From Anticarsia gemmatalis (lineage: Eukaryota > Arthropoda > Insecta > Lepidoptera > Erebidae), in contig NC_134747.1 of NCBI RefSeq assembly GCF_050436995.1, forward strand, positions 8,501,501 to 8,565,500: a DNA stretch of 64,000 nucleotides. The letters are read 5' to 3'. Shown in pieces: positions 1 through 11,862 of this stretch (its first letter is position 1; each line of letters opens with the position of its first letter). Both the position numbers and the translations under genes were made by a program. The notes below the pieces were generated by a model. It was given only the letters and a program-made list of their open reading frames with translations, was not told the origin of the DNA and searched no databases.

Positions 1-1951
1 AAACATTTAAATGTGTCAAAGAAATACATGACACTTACAGAGAAATCATAAAGTTACTACAATCGCGAGGTGCCAACCTCTGGGCGCTACACCCTAAGTA
101 CTTGCTAAGCCATGAACAATTCATAATTTATGCAGACAATGTTACTCCTAAGTGCAATGCTGATATTGTATTAACAAGAGAATTATTAATCGACCCTGAT
201 TTATACAACAGATTGAACAAGCAAAGTTGGATTGACTTTATATTACAGAGCTATAAAGTTTTCATCATGGATAGTTGCTTTTTTGAATGCGTGTGTGTCA
301 ATACCGAACCGAGGCATATTGTCAATATTTTAGTCGAATGGTATAATGAACAAATATCAGTGCAGTATCCCATACTGTTAGGAAAAAACAAGCAAACAAA
401 ACTTATAACAAATATAACTACAGATCTATCAGATGGCGTCGCTCTGGCATCCGTCATATCATATTATTGTCCATTCCTAAGGCATCACTTTTCTATTTTC
501 ACTGAAGTACATGATGAAAACGAAGAAGGTGATATTATTAACAACGCATGCTTAATTATTGAAGCCATGAATCAGTTACGGCTGTATTTTCCGTTATCCA
601 GTAAAGACTTCTTGGAACCAAATTTTCTACAAATGTTATTCTTGTCCATACATCTATACGTTGTACTGCCGATGTTCAAACCTAAAGATACAATTATTCT
701 CAACCCGCCACTGTTGAGAAGCTCCACTCGTCACGTTTCGATATGCCCAACAAGTCAAGAATCATTAATATTTTCATACATGATTCTTAATAACAATCGC
801 AATGCATTTGTTGTTGAAAAAGTTGCTTCGGCGGACAACGGAAAGAAAATGTTTCTGAGTGTAAAATATATAGCTAACTTCGTCGACGATGAGGAATGTT
901 TACTTCTGGTGCACGGGTACAACAAAACGCGTATATTTGATACGTATATAATGTTTATACTCCACGGCCAGATAAGTACACTCTACCCAGAGAGAAAGTG
1001 TAAAGTAACCGGCCCGCTATATAGACCAAATAAAGTGGATATAATGGTCGCCTCACCCTTCCAAACCTCGGCCATTTTTAACATTTATATCACAGACATT
1101 GAACCAACTGTCCCTGTACACTTCGAAGAAATAAATAAACCAAGATTTTATGTACGCCGTCTGAATTTAATAGATAAAGAAATATATTTATATGGCATGC
1201 CAAAAGAGGCTGGACAACAAGATCTTCAGGAGCACAAATTATATTTACAATTGATTTGCCTCAGCACTCAAGTAGGTAATTCGTGGATTTGGTTCAAGAG
1301 TGAATTTGGCCAATTTTTCATAAGAGTAACAACACAACCTCGGTGGGATTTGCCTTTAGATACTCTACAATCTAAAGTTCACACGTGGCCTATGGATCCC
1401 TGCAGCTGTGGGGAAGCTTGCGAATGTTACAGAACAACTGCAGTTTTGATACCGTATCGTAACGAGCTTATGCTCAAAGCATTGCGCTACGCCTTAGTCG
1501 AAAATGCGTCTTCTGCAATGATACAGATCTTTGATCAATTAATCGGTACATTCATAAATCATTATAATATTGGTTTATGATTAATCTACAGTTTTAAAAC
1601 TTTTTGTTATTTGCAGAGACTACAACAGGGAAAATAATATTATGTATGTTATTGGAGGAAGGAGGCACAAACATGTCGGAGTTGGAGCATCTTCTTCGAA
1701 ACGAAACTACGTATCGGATCACATCGAGGGCACTGCTGCCGCGGATCGATCGAGTCACTCTGGCGCAGCACACCAACGGACTCTTCTCACTGCCGGTCAC
1801 TATACCTGCTGACGACAAACTAGAGAAATATTCTATCACTCTCACATCTGATTGCGGCATGGATATTCGCACTTACAGAATATTCTTTATAGAATCTAAA
1901 GAAACTGTATGTATTAAACGAGATGCGTCTGCTTCGAAAACAAAATCTTAA
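1..1951 (+). CDS. CFAP47: CFAP47-like cilia- and flagella-associated protein, C-terminal part
   Basis: This is a partial gene; its reading frame is open leftward to the window edge. Exon A is 3-1572 and exon B is 1617-1951 (stop TAA). They are joined across a 44-bp GT-AG intron with the codon split after its first base. The visible part contains a calponin-homology-type segment (core motif DLSDGVALASVISYY near 430-480), followed by beta-rich Ig/ASH-like sequence, as in CFAP47 proteins of the axonemal central apparatus. In other animals CFAP47 supports sperm flagellar motility, so testis expression is likely here. The identification rests on recognition of the CH segment and the domain order and is fairly secure; the upstream exons are outside the window. 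The intron is unusually short but keeps the frame. Confidence 0.75.
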
Positions 1952-4761
1952 AGAAGATGCATTTTCCTACAGTGCTGTAAAGTTATTTATGTTGTTAAAT
2001 ATAATTTGGAAACTATTAAGTACCTATGACTGTTAAAAGTCAGGTTTTTTTCATGCAAATGTGGAATCCTGAAAAATATCAAATTGGCCATGGGTAAGCA
2101 TTTTAGAGTACTTTTTCGGAATTTATTTTTATAAAAATAATTTTGACAAGAAATTATCAAATCATGTTATAGTATACAAAGAATGGTTTATGAGACTCTA
2201 GTTATTTATTTATTTATGTTTAGTAAAAACTTCGTTATTCATATTGATGTAGAGTTTTATTTCAATATACAGATTACATATTAATTTAAGAATCAATTAA
2301 GACCGGATCTTGAAGGTTGGCAGTGATTTTTTCATATCAGGGAAAGCTTTCGACGTGTGACAATGTCATGGGCAAAAGTTTGTAGTTTACAAAATCTCTC
2401 TACAATAACAAAAAGTTTTCTAGTCTCTGCCTACCCCTATGGGCAGAAGGCGTGTTTTGATGTATCTATGTACAACAATGAAGGTTATACCAATAATATA
2501 CATAAGATTGAATCGTTGCTATTTGACGGAAACGGCTTCTAGGCGATAAGTTAATGAAGCGCAAACGCATCGGAAGCGCGGTGTGTAGTGTCTGTCTGCG
2601 ATGCGCCCGCGCCGCGCCGCCTCGTCTGCCGCCTTGACCGCGCCACTCAGCCGGCACCGGCTCATGACCGGTCATGCCGTCATGTCATCATGTCACAACA
2701 ACATACCGAAGCTGATTCTTTGAAACTGAGATTTGACCCATTAATTGGACGCTATTTCTTTATATTTTTCGTGGATTCCTTTGGGTTATGGTCATTATAT
2801 TTACTTTGCACAAATTTTCACAGCTATCTGAGAATTAAACTGTGCTGATAAATTAAATCCGAAAGTAATTTCCACACACATTATTCTTATGTTTATTTCT
2901 CATCGCTACTTCATATTCCTTTAGGAGTCTTTCTCTCACAATTTAGTTTACTTCCTACTTACTGCTTTAACTTTTGTTGTGTTTCGTTATAACATCAGAG
3001 CATACCAAATGCAAGAAGTGTAAAAAAATGTTAATGTTGTCTGTTGTCCTCATTCATATATTTTGCATTTAACACGCAGTTTTTATACATTTATAAAATC
3101 ATCGATTCGAGAATTTTAAAACAAGTTCTCAATACCCAATAAACCACTCTCTGGTTTCGCATTAAATCATTAAATCGGCATATAAAAGAACCACAACAAA
3201 TACATCTAACTAGTTGGTTAAAATGTTCGAGTGCAGTACAGCGAGCACAACGCGTGCATAGTGACCTTCACCTTTTACAATAATTCTGTTCGTAGGACTA
3301 TAAGGAAGAAAAAATACGACAAATACGTTCACTGCTTTGCTTTAAATCAAGTTGCACGATACCTGAAATTTTATTAAGTTTTTATTTTTAATTAAAAATA
3401 TAAAACCGGACGCATGATACGATTCTGGTCACTAGTAGTGCGTAAGTGGCCCGCTCTTATACGCAAAACATGTACTACGTAATTCGGTAAAGCAATCATT
3501 ATTTTATATCTTAACAAAAATCCGCTTAGTTACTACCTACATTCCTTTATATTTGATATCTCCCGATAACACAAACACAATTGCAGCGAAAACTGTTATT
3601 TAATTATGTTAAAAATGAAGCTACCATTGTTTTATTAATTTTAATGTCAATGGTCAGCATCAATAGCCTGCATGAGAACGCATCAAACGCGAGACTCTAC
3701 ACGTCACCTAAAGCTATGCAGACAGACAATAACAGTTACTTAGATTATGTTTTAGAGGTATACCTGATTTCAATATCAACTACTCTTACTTATACACATC
3801 GAAAATCAACAAAGTTCAATAAAACATTACCGAATTAAGTAAATGTGTTATTCTTCTTAAGAAGTCGTAAAAAACTTGTTTTTCGGTCCAAATCTGAATG
3901 AGTATTAAAATACCAAAATGTCTGTTGAGAAATTTCAAGTTCAAGTTTCAATGAAAGTGCGTTCCACAATAACGACACGTGTTTTGAGTCTTTTAAATGA
4001 TTAATAATGATAATGCAGTCATATGGTTCACCTCTAACACAAATCGCAAACAATATGCCTTAGTAATTAGAAGATGTTAGTTAGAGGATGACATTTTTTT
4101 TGTATTCGAGACTCTCATTCATTTAATAACCCTCTACTGAAGGCTATAAACTCTTACAGTTTTCGCCTATCTATCCCTGATTTGTGCCACTCGTGCCCAG
4201 GTCTTTGTGGCAATCTTATTTTCATAATATGTAGGTACTTACTAATACTATTTTCCTTTATTAATTTGTTGGGAGTAAATTGTCTTTAGAAGCAGCTTTA
4301 TATGAGTAAATTAGTTTATGTAATTGTTAGAACATACATAACAGCTTTTGGAAATATTGATTAAATGATTAATTAACGAATCTACTTACTATTTTGTAAA
4401 AAATTGAAAAACCAGCTTGTTGAAAATTCTTTGAATTAATTTACATGTAACTATCAAGATACCTACTTGCTAAAAATTCTGTAGCAAAATTGTGTTTGTT
4501 CGATCAGTCGATATTTTTATATACTTTATTGCATAAGCTATTTAACGTAACCTACGTGATAATTGAAATAAGTTGACTCAAACTAATAAAAGTTTAATCT
4601 GGTTTAAGATCTCCCAATTTAATTTAATTTCAATTGTCAAGCAAAGTAAACTGTAAGCTCATCACGGGTGTTGTCGTCACAACGTCTTGTAATTCCCAGT
4701 AGGTACTTGTTATGAACGAGTGCGCGAACGTCTCAGCGGCTATAGAAAGCTGATCTGCGCG
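1952..4761. other. intergenic region between CFAP47-like and DHPAA synthase genes
   Basis: No convincing gene is visible. The stretch is AT-rich except for a GC-rich patch at about 2575-2690, which could be a regulatory island or an old exon; open frames there have no recognisable product. The 3' untranslated region of the CFAP47-like gene must lie in the first few hundred bases. The last few hundred bases should hold upstream control elements of the decarboxylase-family gene. Confidence 0.5.
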
Positions 4762-4767
4762 TATAAA
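4762..4767 (+). promoter_or_regulatory. TATA box of the DHPAA synthase gene
   Basis: TATAAA lies about 200 bases upstream of the start codon at 4968. A CCATTG initiator-like sequence near 4792-4797, about 32 bases downstream, is a plausible transcription start. That would give a 5' untranslated leader of about 175 bases without an intron. The start itself is inferred. Confidence 0.55.
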
Positions 4768-4967
4768 TCCACCTCTCGCCTGACCGCTACACCATTGTCT
4801 CTCAGATCGTCCTCATAACTACAAGTGCTATTTTATCTCCCCTTTTCTTCACTCAGTTCTCAGCATTATCGTTCAGTTTGTTTTAGAGTCACATCGTTAA
4901 AAACGTTTTCACCTTTGTCTACGAAAGTTCGTAATTTTATGAAATACTAAAGTGCCTGTGGTGTAAA

Positions 4968-7900
4968 ATGGAGGCGCAACAGTTCCGTGAATTTGGCAGA
5001 GCAGCCATCGATCTGCTGGCTGATTATGTTGAAAATATAAGAGACCGGTAAGTTTATTTTTCTATACATTATAGTTTTTAAAACTTCTGTGAGCTCCCAT
5101 TACAATACCAAGATAGCCTTAATCCTTGCTAGAAACCTTTTAGGACCTAAGTGTTAATATGGATTAAGAAACTTAGAAAAAAGCAGCAAGCTAGTCGGTA
5201 CTACCAACGAGCTGAAAAGCTGGAGTGTTTTTTCACTTAAGATTTATGTAAGTGCAGTATTTTGCAAGATACTTAGTAATAAATTGATAGCTTGTCGGTA
5301 TACTGCAACTTAACTTTAATTCGAATTAGAGTTATAAGAATTATAAATAATGACTCAATAATTATTATGAATGGTGTCCTCTTAAATTGGAAATAACCAA
5401 ATAGGAATCAAAATATCATAATATATCCGGCAGTGGGAAGTCAAGCAGATTAATTAATCACTTTTTAATAGTAAGTTCCTACGCAGATACGATACTCATT
5501 TTCAGTTCTGCAACAAAACACTACTTGCTGTAAATTCAGGCGCACTTATGTTACGTAAACAACCTTTTGTAGCGTTATTTGCGTTTATTAAGTAACTAAA
5601 GATGTATATAATTTACAATGTCTTAATTTAAAAATACATAGCTTTCTTCTTATTCCAAAAATATAAAAAGTTATGTCTTTAATAAATAACAAACCCCTTT
5701 TCTTTTAGTATCAATTTTACTTAAAAAATATAAGCAATTTATTATCATTATTAATTACAAACATCTGAAGGACATTGTTTTGTGATTGATATTGCTATGT
5801 AGGTACAGAGTTCTAGCTAGCTGTAGTAAGTATCGTATTTTATATTCTTACTAGCTGACCCGCGCAACTTCGCTTGCGTCACATAAGAGAGAATGGGTCA
5901 AAATTTTCCCCGTTTTTGTAACATTTTTTGCTGCTACTCTGCTCCTATTAGTCGTAGCGTGATGATATATAGCCTATAGCCTTCCTCGATAAATGGGCTA
6001 TCTAACACTGAAAGAATTTTTCAAATCGGACCAGTCGTTCCTGAGATTAGCGCGTTCAAACAAACAAACAAACTCTTCAGCTTTATAATATTAGTATAGA
6101 TGCAGTTCTCTATGAATATTTGTTCAATTTACATAAACACTAACAACACTGTAAGCAAATTGCAATCATCATCCATGAAATAGGTACACGTCGCGTCGCA
6201 GTTCCGTCGACTCGGAATATGCTAATGTTGTAGAAAAAACACAGAAGTGTAGACACGAAACATTCCATTAATTAAACTATTAACTGCCAATTATGTAATG
6301 ATTCAACAATCAAGAGTAACAGACAATGTTTTCCTTCCATTGTTTGGATTCATGCACGTAATAAATGCGAAATACCACTCCCCCATCACGTTACCTCATG
6401 TATTATTGTCCGCAGACTTTAAATTTCACTTACGTTAACTTTACATCGTGATTTTTTGGATAGCTTTAATCATCTTCTTCCAAAAAAGGACGATAATTAC
6501 ATCCCAAAATAACTCTATAAAACACGCATATTGAAGTGTGAAAGTTAATTTATAAAAAAATATGAATCCATGCATTACGCTTAAAGGGTAGCCTTAGGCA
6601 AATGTCTTCAGAAGTCCTCAGTAAAGTTCTCAGTTTAGGTAATTTGAAGAAATCGCTGCTAGTTTTAAACACACGTGATAAATTTGTGTTAATAAAAATT
6701 GTTTACCTACCTTGTATAAAACTGAAATTAAATAGAAGTGTAGTGACGGATCCCCGATCCACAGTGTTGAAAATATTGCGGAAATGTAGTTATAATGATG
6801 ACATGTATCTGTTTTCCATAATTTTGAAAGATAAAATCTTAGACGTTGTTAGTTCCTAAAGAACATTATTGTTTGTTTATATTGTTATATCGTTAATGTT
6901 ACTTATAGTGAAGTACTACCGTCGGTGGAACCGGGTTACCTGGTCAATGCTCTCCCTGAACAAGCGCCGGAGCAGCCTGAAGGATGGCAAGATATCCTCA
7001 AAGACTTCAACCAATCTATACTCCCTGGTGTAAGTTTCAATGCCTTTTAATATCAACTGAACATTCAAAACTTTTGCTAGAGATGATAGAACACTTTAAA
7101 TAGACACTTATCACTTATCAATAGAATATTCCGATTTATGACAAAATTTCCTCTATTATATATCTAATCTCTAAATATATGAATGGTTTACCTTCTTTAT
7201 TTTATTTAAAAATATAACTCCAGCACTAAATATTGCTCTTGGGTCGCGGGGACTTTAGAAACATACAAACAACGGACACAAGGTACAGCCAGACCCGTAA
7301 CAATGTCTTTGGATCGCACAAGTAACTGTCCCGAGTGGGATCGAACCGACGACCTCTCAACGCAATAGTAGTGGCGTGGCGACCACTTTTACCACTGCGC
7401 CACGCAAGCTGTCAATTATGATCTGCCTCATTCATTGAACTATGTATTTATATTTGGTTTCTGTCCTAGATCACACACTGGCAATCACCGCGTTTCCATG
7501 CGTTTTATCCTACGGGAACATCTTTCGCGAGTATCGTGGGTAGCATACTCAGTGACGGACTAGCTGTTATTGGATTCAGCTGGGTATGTTTGTTTTTATC
7601 TTTTGTTGTACTTTAATTGACTAGTTCCGTAAAAGGTATTGAATGATTTTTTTTTATCTTACTAAGTACTTTACGAATCATGAACACACTTGAAACAGCT
7701 AGAAATGATTACAGAATCTGTCTCTTTCTTAATAAATCTATCTTTATGAGTTAGCGTTTAACCCATTTGTTCTAAATAGAACTGTTAATTTACGATGCCA
7801 TGTAGGCAACGCATTATAAAGTTTTCAGACCCGTGACGCCATAAGATAATGTTCTCGGACTTAAAACTAATGTTACACATTAAATTGTGTTACAGATGTC

Positions 7901-9205
7901 GAGTCCAGCTTGCACTGAATTAGAAGTAGTAACGATGAACTGGCTCGGCAAACTCCTAGGACTGCCGGAAGAATTCCTTAACTGTTCCAGCGGACCCGGA
8001 GGAGGAGTTATCCAGGTAAGCTTTATTACTCGTCTCTAATCATAATAATACTGATTATCGAATACAATAAAAAATATCTTGTACTTGTATCCACCAAGAT
8101 AATAAAATTATAATATAACGTTTTATGGCACTTTCAGGGCTCAGCCAGTGAGGCGACCCTTGTAGGTCTGCTGGTTGCTAAGGAGAAAACAGTTCGTAAA
8201 CTAGTACGAGAAGACCCGACCCTCGATGAAGATCAAATTAAACCAAAACTTGTTGCATACACATCTGACCAATGTAACTCTTCAGTTGAAAAAGCTGGGT
8301 TACTCGGCTCTATGAAAATGCGGCTATTGAAAGCCGACGCTGATGGAAGACTCCGCGGAGAAACACTCAAAAGAGCATTCGATGAAGACAGAGCACAAGG
8401 TCTCATACCGTGTTATGTCATCGCAAATCTTGGAACCACCGGTACATGTGCGTTTGACCCGCTTTATGAACTAGGACCAATTTGCAATGAAGCAGATGTG
8501 TGGCTGCACGTAGACGCGGCATATGCAGGCGCTGCATTCATCTGTCCCGAATATAGACATTTGATGAAGGGTATCGAGCACGCTGATTCCGTTGATGTAA
8601 ATGCACATAAGTGGATGAATGTTAGTTTTGACTGCTCAGTTATGTGGGTCAAAAATGGATACGATCTAATTAGAGCATTTGATGTTCAGAGAATTTACTT
8701 GGATGATGTAAAAACAGATATTAAAATTCCTGATTACCGGCACTGGCAGATACCCCTCGGCCGTAGGTTTAGGGCGCTCAAGTTATGGATGGTTTTAAGA
8801 ATATACGGTGCTGAGGGTTTGAGGAATCATATCAGAGAACAAATTGACCTCGCACAATATTTTGCGAAATTAGTACGATCAGATGAACGATTTTTGGTAG
8901 AACCAGAGCCGTCGATGGGCTTAGTGTGTTTTAGACTTAAGGATGGTGAAATTGTAACGAGAAAATTGCTAGAGAACTTGACAAACAAGAAGAAAATATT
9001 TATGGTGGCAGGCACTTACAGAGACAGATATGTCATTAGGTTCGTCGTCTGTTACCGTCTAACGACGAAAGAAGACATCGACTACAGCTGGAAACAAATA
9101 AAAGATGAAGCCGACATACTTTGTACAGACAAAGTACATATGAAACCACAAATAGCAGCCATTGATACACTTGTTGGGAGAGAGGTGTGTGAAAAATCTA
9201 AGTAA
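4968..9205 (+). CDS. amd: 3,4-dihydroxyphenylacetaldehyde synthase (AADC family, amd-like)
   Basis: Five coding exons: 4968-5047, 6909-7029, 7470-7583, 7896-8015 and 8138-9205. They give a 500-residue PLP enzyme of group II decarboxylase type. The PLP-binding Lys303 (motif NAHKW), Asp271 (HVDAA) and catalytic-loop Tyr332 fall at the same numbers as in animal aromatic amino acid decarboxylases. Position 192 is Asn (motif SDQCNSSVEKAG), where true dopa decarboxylases have His. In insects His192 to Asn is the known switch from decarboxylation to oxidative deamination, so the predicted reaction is L-dopa plus O2 to DHPAA, CO2, ammonia and H2O2. DHPAA cross-links soft, flexible cuticle. The NPHKW motif of the family reads NAHKW here, a mild deviation. 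A TATA box is present upstream, and introns carry a Helitron and a SINE. Family membership is certain and the subtype very likely. Confidence 0.9.
5851..6100 (-). mobile_element. non-autonomous Helitron, full-length copy
   Basis: Read on the minus strand, the element begins TCTATACTAAT and ends in CTAG, preceded by a GC-rich stem-like stretch (GACGCAAGCGAAGTTGCG). It sits between an A and a T, the Helitron target. Related copies lie at 28300-28547 (plus), 62408-62515 (5' part) and about 45975-46203 (decayed). It lies in intron 1 of the DHPAA synthase gene and encodes nothing. Confidence 0.8.
7205..7411 (-). repeat. tRNA-derived SINE
   Basis: Read on the minus strand, it has an RNA polymerase III A box near 7391-7402 (TGGCGCAGTGGT) and a B box at 7337-7347 (GGTTCGATCCC), followed by a tRNA-unrelated body ending in A-rich sequence near 7205. 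The same family is seen at 45655-45856. It lies in intron 2 of the DHPAA synthase gene. It is not a tRNA gene, because no cloverleaf follows. Confidence 0.75.
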
Positions 9206-9460
9206 AACCTCTTTTTTATAGTTAATTCTCATAAATAATTTAGTATATTTTTTATGAATATGTAGATGAGGTACTTGTATACGAGCTAAGAAATAATAAT
9301 ACAATAATTGTGATGCTTCAAGTTTTGAGGAATAGAAGAATTTAAATCGTCAAAAATGGCTCCGTGAGGCGCTACTATTATCGCTTGCTAATTGGTCGGT
9401 AAAATCATTCTAAAGGGTTTCTAATTTGGTCTTCTGGTTTATTTTCTTGGTGAATAATGA

Positions 9461-9466
9461 AATAAA
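9461..9466 (+). terminator. polyadenylation signal of the DHPAA synthase gene
   Basis: AATAAA lies 256 bases past the stop codon. A matching AATAAA on the minus strand (9491-9496) serves the convergent defensin-like gene, so the two transcripts end within about 50 bases of each other. Confidence 0.6.
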
Positions 9467-9490
9467 AACAGTTTGATATGAATTATGTTT

Positions 9491-9496
9491 TTTATT
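9491..9496 (-). terminator. polyadenylation signal of the defensin-like gene
   Basis: AATAAA on the minus strand lies about 50 bases downstream of the stop codon at 9547-9549. Confidence 0.55.
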
Positions 9497-9546
9497 TTTG
9501 CTTATGACTAAGTAACCACTATTTGATGCGTCACTTTGACTAATTA

Positions 9547-10677
9547 CTAAATGCAGCTACAGGTGTGACTAACACATATACCGTACTTGTATCCTTTAGG
9601 TAAACAATGCTCTTGACAAACTCTGTCCTCAGTGGGTTCCTCGAACTGGCATAGAACACGTCTCGTAGATATCACTCTCGCAGCTGAAACAAAAACATAG
9701 TGAGTTACATAATAACATTAAACAAAAAGCAAAAACTTATTGTATGTTGTGTTATGTCTGCAATTTTGTCGTTTACAAATTTGGGATAATAGTGTCATAG
9801 TGATACTTAATACTGCAGAATTGAATATTATGTGTGAAATACATAAACATTACCTGTAAATAGGTACACTACCTCTAGGTTAATCGCCACTAATTGAAGG
9901 AAAGTTAGTATAGTCATTTAACTACACAATATAGTGTGCACCTCACACGACAAACTTAACTCTATAACTAGAACGTGTAACTGGGATAGTTGAAGATTTG
10001 AACAACAGAAAATTTTACAAATCCTACTGTAGGTGTACCTGACTCAAATGATTAATGCCCGGTTTCTGAGTACATTTATCAGTAGTTTATCTATTCAAAA
10101 GCATTTTTTTCATATGAGTTTAAACGCAAATGAATAGATAAACTACCGCTAAATATACCTCAGAAACCGGGGATTAGTAGCTTGGAAATACTGTCATGCC
10201 GCGGAATTGGGTTAAAGTAAATAATGCTTATCTAATAAAGATATTATAAAATATTGATAATTAAAAAATACCTTGACTTTGTCTCCATTGTGTTGTGTCC
10301 ATTGTTTATTACTTACGACATCGTAATTAAATAAGTAGTTACCTACCTAGTTAATTCCTTCCAAAATATATGGCATGTCGGAAAGATCGTTAATGTAGTA
10401 ATTAAGAAAGTGGTGGACAATTGTTTTCTAAAGGTCTTTGTCAGATTAATAAAAAAAAGTTAGAAGCTAAGAACGAATATCATAGGATGCACAAAATAAT
10501 CAAAAAATAATTAAAATACATACGATTATCCTTCACGCTGTGTTCATATTGCACGTATTCCGCTGGAGAGAAGTTAGTATCAACAAGGTCTACTGCCTTT
10601 CCTAATGATGTTTGAACACAATAAGCAGTCAATGCAACTACTAGAATTATTACGCGAGTTTGCTTTAAAAGACCCAT
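9547..10677 (-). CDS. secreted defensin-like antimicrobial peptide (spodoptericin type)
   Basis: Two exons on the minus strand, 10677-10524 and 9683-9547, give a 96-residue precursor. The chosen start (10675-10677) is followed by a basic and hydrophobic stretch (MGLLKQTRVIILVVALTAYC) typical of a signal peptide, with likely cleavage near residue 26. A short acidic propeptide ends around the dibasic RR at 59-60. The mature part has six cysteines at 63, 74, 78, 88, 93 and 95, spaced C-x10-C-x3-C-x9-C-x4-C-x-C. This is the cysteine-stabilised alpha-beta layout of insect defensins. The region around residues 74-95 closely resembles spodoptericin of noctuid moths. Expected role: secretion into haemolymph and action on microbial membranes or walls. 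A TATA-like box lies about 150 bases upstream. The intron holds a small MITE. Confidence 0.85.
10058..10172. mobile_element. short MITE with long terminal inverted repeats
   Basis: The ends are CCCGGTTTCTGAG and CTCAGAAACCGGG. The inverted arms run about 40 bases on each side with a few mismatches (for example TAGTTTATCTATTC against GAATAGATAAACTA). It lies inside the defensin-like intron. No clear target duplication can be defined. Confidence 0.65.
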
Positions 10678-10824
10678 TTTAATAATATTATACGACGGAA
10701 CAAGAACTATATAAAATATACGTAGCAACTGTTTAGTAGCTAATTAACAATTAACGGTCGTCAGTCGTGTTGCACTACAAAAATAATACGAATGCTAAGT
10801 GCGGGAAAGGTCAACGATGCGGCC

Positions 10825-10832
10825 TTATATAT
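10825..10832 (-). promoter_or_regulatory. TATA-like box upstream of the defensin-like gene
   Basis: ATATATAA on the minus strand lies about 150 bases before the start codon. It predicts transcription from near 10795. A GGGAAAGGTC stretch at 10803-10812 only loosely resembles an NF-kappaB site, so immune induction is plausible but not shown. Confidence 0.4.
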
Positions 10833-11854
10833 GCAGTGTACAGAGTACATACACGTTACCGCGAAAACGACTTACTCACTAACAATGACTAATCATTATG
10901 TTTGGTTTCACTTATTTGTATGGTAACACTGATTTGGATTTTGAGGGAAACAAAGGTCAGAATATAGTAACCACAGTATGCAAGACACAGTATTTATATA
11001 AATGGTTAATTTTAAAATTTTCACGTTGTACATTATTTATTAACTTTTCACATTATACATAATTTATTAACATAAAAAATGTGAGTAATTTGAAGATGCA
11101 TCACTTTCAGTAAAGGTAAATTGCAGTTATAAATAATTATTTAAAAACATAGATAGTTCTTTGTCTATCTGTTAGAACATGAGTAAGGTGTAATGTAGCT
11201 CATTATCATCTCGTGACGAATTCGATTGCGTGCGACGTTGACGTGTAGTTGTACAATTATAATTTAACATTTTTATACGTTGCCATTGAATAAGTGTATA
11301 CTTGATATTATGTCAGTGTTTATGTACTTATTTATAAACACTGCTTTTGTAATGTCAGAGGTTAAGACTGTTAAAAATGCAAACGGCATATTCGTTCCGT
11401 GTGGAAATCGAACCCACACTCAAAATAGTAGCGGTGTTTTTGTCACCGGTTGTCGTTGAAAACCATTGCATCAGCATTGCAACGTTTTTGAAATTTGGAA
11501 AGATTGTTTATAGGTCCATGTCCACAATTTATTTAAGTTAGTAATAAATGTACTTAAATAATATGTGTGTAATTAGCCCTCCTGGGTAAAATGGGAGGTT
11601 CTAATAATGGAAAGCTTGAAAGGTTTTCCTCAGGGACTTTGGCAGAAATATGTCAGATGTGCGTACACCGCACCTGTTTTTACAATTATTATTAGAAATG
11701 TTTAAGCTTAGTCAATTAATGACAATATACATTTTACGGAAAATATGAGCCCATACCTACCTTATAAATACTAATTTAGACTATATAAACATGCCATATT
11801 ACCTTATTAGCAATAGGTAAATATGAACATACTTACGTGAAATAGGGTCATTAC
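10833..11854. other. gene-free AT-rich stretch with a SINE fragment
   Basis: No gene is visible. At about 11380-11470 there is a tRNA-like fragment whose minus strand shows a B-box-like GGGTTCGATTTCC, probably a decayed SINE. The remainder is AT-rich and unassigned. Confidence 0.45.
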
Positions 11855-11862
11855 TCATTATG

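Noticed and set aside
1604..1951. Independent small gene after the CFAP47-like frame
   Set aside because: It lacks an ATG start and its frame joins the upstream exon through a proper acceptor.
2575..2848. Possible gene in the GC-rich patch upstream of the DHPAA synthase gene
   Set aside because: The frame shows no homology, no splice context and no signal; GC richness alone keeps it open.
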